From positions 1-22,507 of the forward strand of contig NZ_DATJPM010000024.1 of assembly GCF_035506375.1 (NCBI RefSeq): DNA of 22,507 nucleotides, in the 5' to 3' direction. The position numbers and the translations under genes were made by a program. Source of the stretch: Methanocella sp. GTDB lineage: Archaea; Halobacteriota; Methanocellia; Methanocellales; Methanocellaceae. Shown in pieces: positions 21,599-22,507 of this stretch. The notes beneath the pieces are model-generated. The model saw nothing but the letters and a program-made list of their open reading frames with translations, searched no databases and was not told the origin of the DNA. How positions within the stretch are numbered: the first letter of the stretch is position 1; each line of letters opens with the position of its first letter.

Positions 21599-22507
21599 AT
21601 GACATATATGATCGAGGCCCGGAACCTGACAAGGAAGTTCGGCAATCTCACGGCCGTAGACGACATCAGCTTTCAGGTGGAAAAAGGCGAGGTATTCGGC
21701 CTGCTGGGGCCGAACGGCGCCGGCAAGAGCACCACCATATCCATACTTTGCACTATTCTGAAGCCGACCTGGGGGACTGCCCTGGTCAACGGCTTCGACG
21801 TCGTGAAAAACTCCTCCCAGGTCAGGAAGTCCATAGGCATCGTGTTCCAGGACCCGAGCATCGATGACAAGCTCACCGGCCGGGAGAACATGGTGATGCA
21901 CGGGGACCTGTACGGGGTCCCGCGCAGCCAGATGAAGAGCCGCATCGACGAGGTCCTGAAGCTCGTCGAGCTGGAGGACCGGGCGGACAGCTACATGAGC
22001 ACCTATTCGGGGGGCATGCGCCGGAGACTGGAGATCGCCCGCAGCCTCATCCACTATCCGAAAGTGCTCTTTTTAGACGAGCCCACCATCGGCCTGGATC
22101 CGCAGAGCCGGGACCATATCTGGTCGTACATCCGGGAGCTCATTAAAAATGAGGACATCACCGTCATCCTGACGACCCACTACATGGAGGAGGCGGACAA
22201 GCTGTGCAACCGCATCGCCATAGTTGATCACGGCAAGATCGTCGCCATGGACACGCCTAAAAAATTAAAGGACGACCTTGGCGGCGAGACCATCACCGTG
22301 AAGACGCGGAAGAACGAGCTGTTCCTGGAAAAGATCAACGAGGCGAAGATCGCCAAGGCGGCGTCAATCGTGAACGACGAGGTCAAGATGACCGTCGACG
22401 GCGCTGCCTCTCTGCTGCCGGCCGTCATCAACATCGCGGCCCAGAACGGCGTATTCGTCGAGTCCATCTCGGTCCAGGAGCCGCAGCTCGACGACGTGTT
22501 CATGCAC
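21599..22507 (+). CDS. ABC-2 type exporter ATP-binding protein, DrrA-like (3' end outside window)
   Basis: 303 codons are visible and the frame is still open at the window end. The protein has Walker A GPNGAGKST, Q-loop VFQDPSIDD, signature YSGGMRRRLEIARSL, Walker B VLFLDEPTIGLDP, H-loop TTHYMEEADK and the C-terminal extension typical of DrrA/CcmA-like ATPases (IAAQNGVFVESISVQEPQLDDVF). It should power a separate ABC-2 permease, expected just downstream, that exports a lipid, drug or polysaccharide. The start ATG is preceded by GGAG. The gene shares its promoter module with the flavoprotein gene, so both are probably controlled by the TrmB-like regulator between them. Confidence 0.93.
   Translation, partial: MTYMIEARNLTRKFGNLTAVDDISFQVEKGEVFGLLGPNGAGKSTTISILCTILKPTWGTALVNGFDVVKNSSQVRKSIGIVFQDPSIDDKLTGRENMVMHGDLYGVPRSQMKSRIDEVLKLVELEDRADSYMSTYSGGMRRRLEIARSLIHYPKVLFLDEPTIGLDPQSRDHIWSYIRELIKNEDITVILTTHYMEEADKLCNRIAIVDHGKIVAMDTPKKLKDDLGGETITVKTRKNELFLEKINEAKIAKAASIVNDEVKMTVDGAASLLPAVINIAAQNGVFVESISVQEPQLDDVFMH

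Overview
The window reads as a methanogenic archaeon, most likely of the Methanocella (Methanocellales) type. The evidence is an A-type ATP synthase, ribosomal protein L15e next to the archaeal RNase P protein Rnp3, a TrmB-family regulator, AT-rich archaeal TATA boxes, an iron-sulfur flavoprotein, and an HdrB-type CCG-domain protein. The genus is inferred from gene content and style and was not confirmed by any search. Coding DNA is GC-rich, and a few intergenic stretches are strikingly AT-rich.

Layout. 1-1924: a lipoprotein gene (minus) and a sugar-phosphate isomerase-like gene (plus) diverge from each other. They are bracketed by two inverted copies of a MITE-like palindromic repeat element, and each copy abuts a stop codon exactly. 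2028-7442: a tightly overlapping eight-gene operon. In order it encodes a four-cluster ferredoxin (CooF/HycB type), an unknown 96-aa protein, an HdrB-like protein with two CCG domains, a 91-aa two-helix membrane protein, a fused NuoC+NuoD-like [NiFe] hydrogenase large subunit with both Ni ligand motifs intact, a NuoH-like membrane subunit, a NuoI-like ferredoxin with an extra CxxC...CxxC tail, and a NuoB-like small subunit. This looks like a group 4 membrane-bound hydrogenase with no NuoL/M/N-type pump subunit, joined to a heterodisulfide-reductase-like module. It is the best candidate here for an undescribed system. 7443-7859: AT-rich promoter region. 7860-13856: A-type ATP synthase K-E-C-F-A-B-D. 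13862-16295: subunits I and H plus a 62-aa protein on the opposite strand, converging on the main operon, which is an unusual split of the ATPase locus. 16296-16668: AT-rich gap.

16669-18129 is an accessory patch. It holds a small unknown protein, a decayed fragment of a second hydrogenase small-subunit gene fused to a duplicated copy of the L15e promoter, and a repeat-built secreted Gly/His/Met-rich protein. 18130-19952: L15e with a potentially structured leader, a PF01877-type RNA-binding protein and Rnp3, i.e. the start of the archaeal exosome/RNase P superoperon. 19949-22507: an iron-sulfur flavoprotein (minus), a TrmB-like regulator (plus) and an ABC-2 exporter ATPase (plus, cut by the window end). 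The flavoprotein and ABC genes share a near-identical 34-bp promoter/operator module on either side of the regulator gene, suggesting one regulon.

How they may work together (inference): the hydrogenase operon would exchange electrons between H2, ferredoxin and a disulfide or other CCG-protein substrate at the membrane. The ATP synthase would use the ion gradient formed by methanogenesis.
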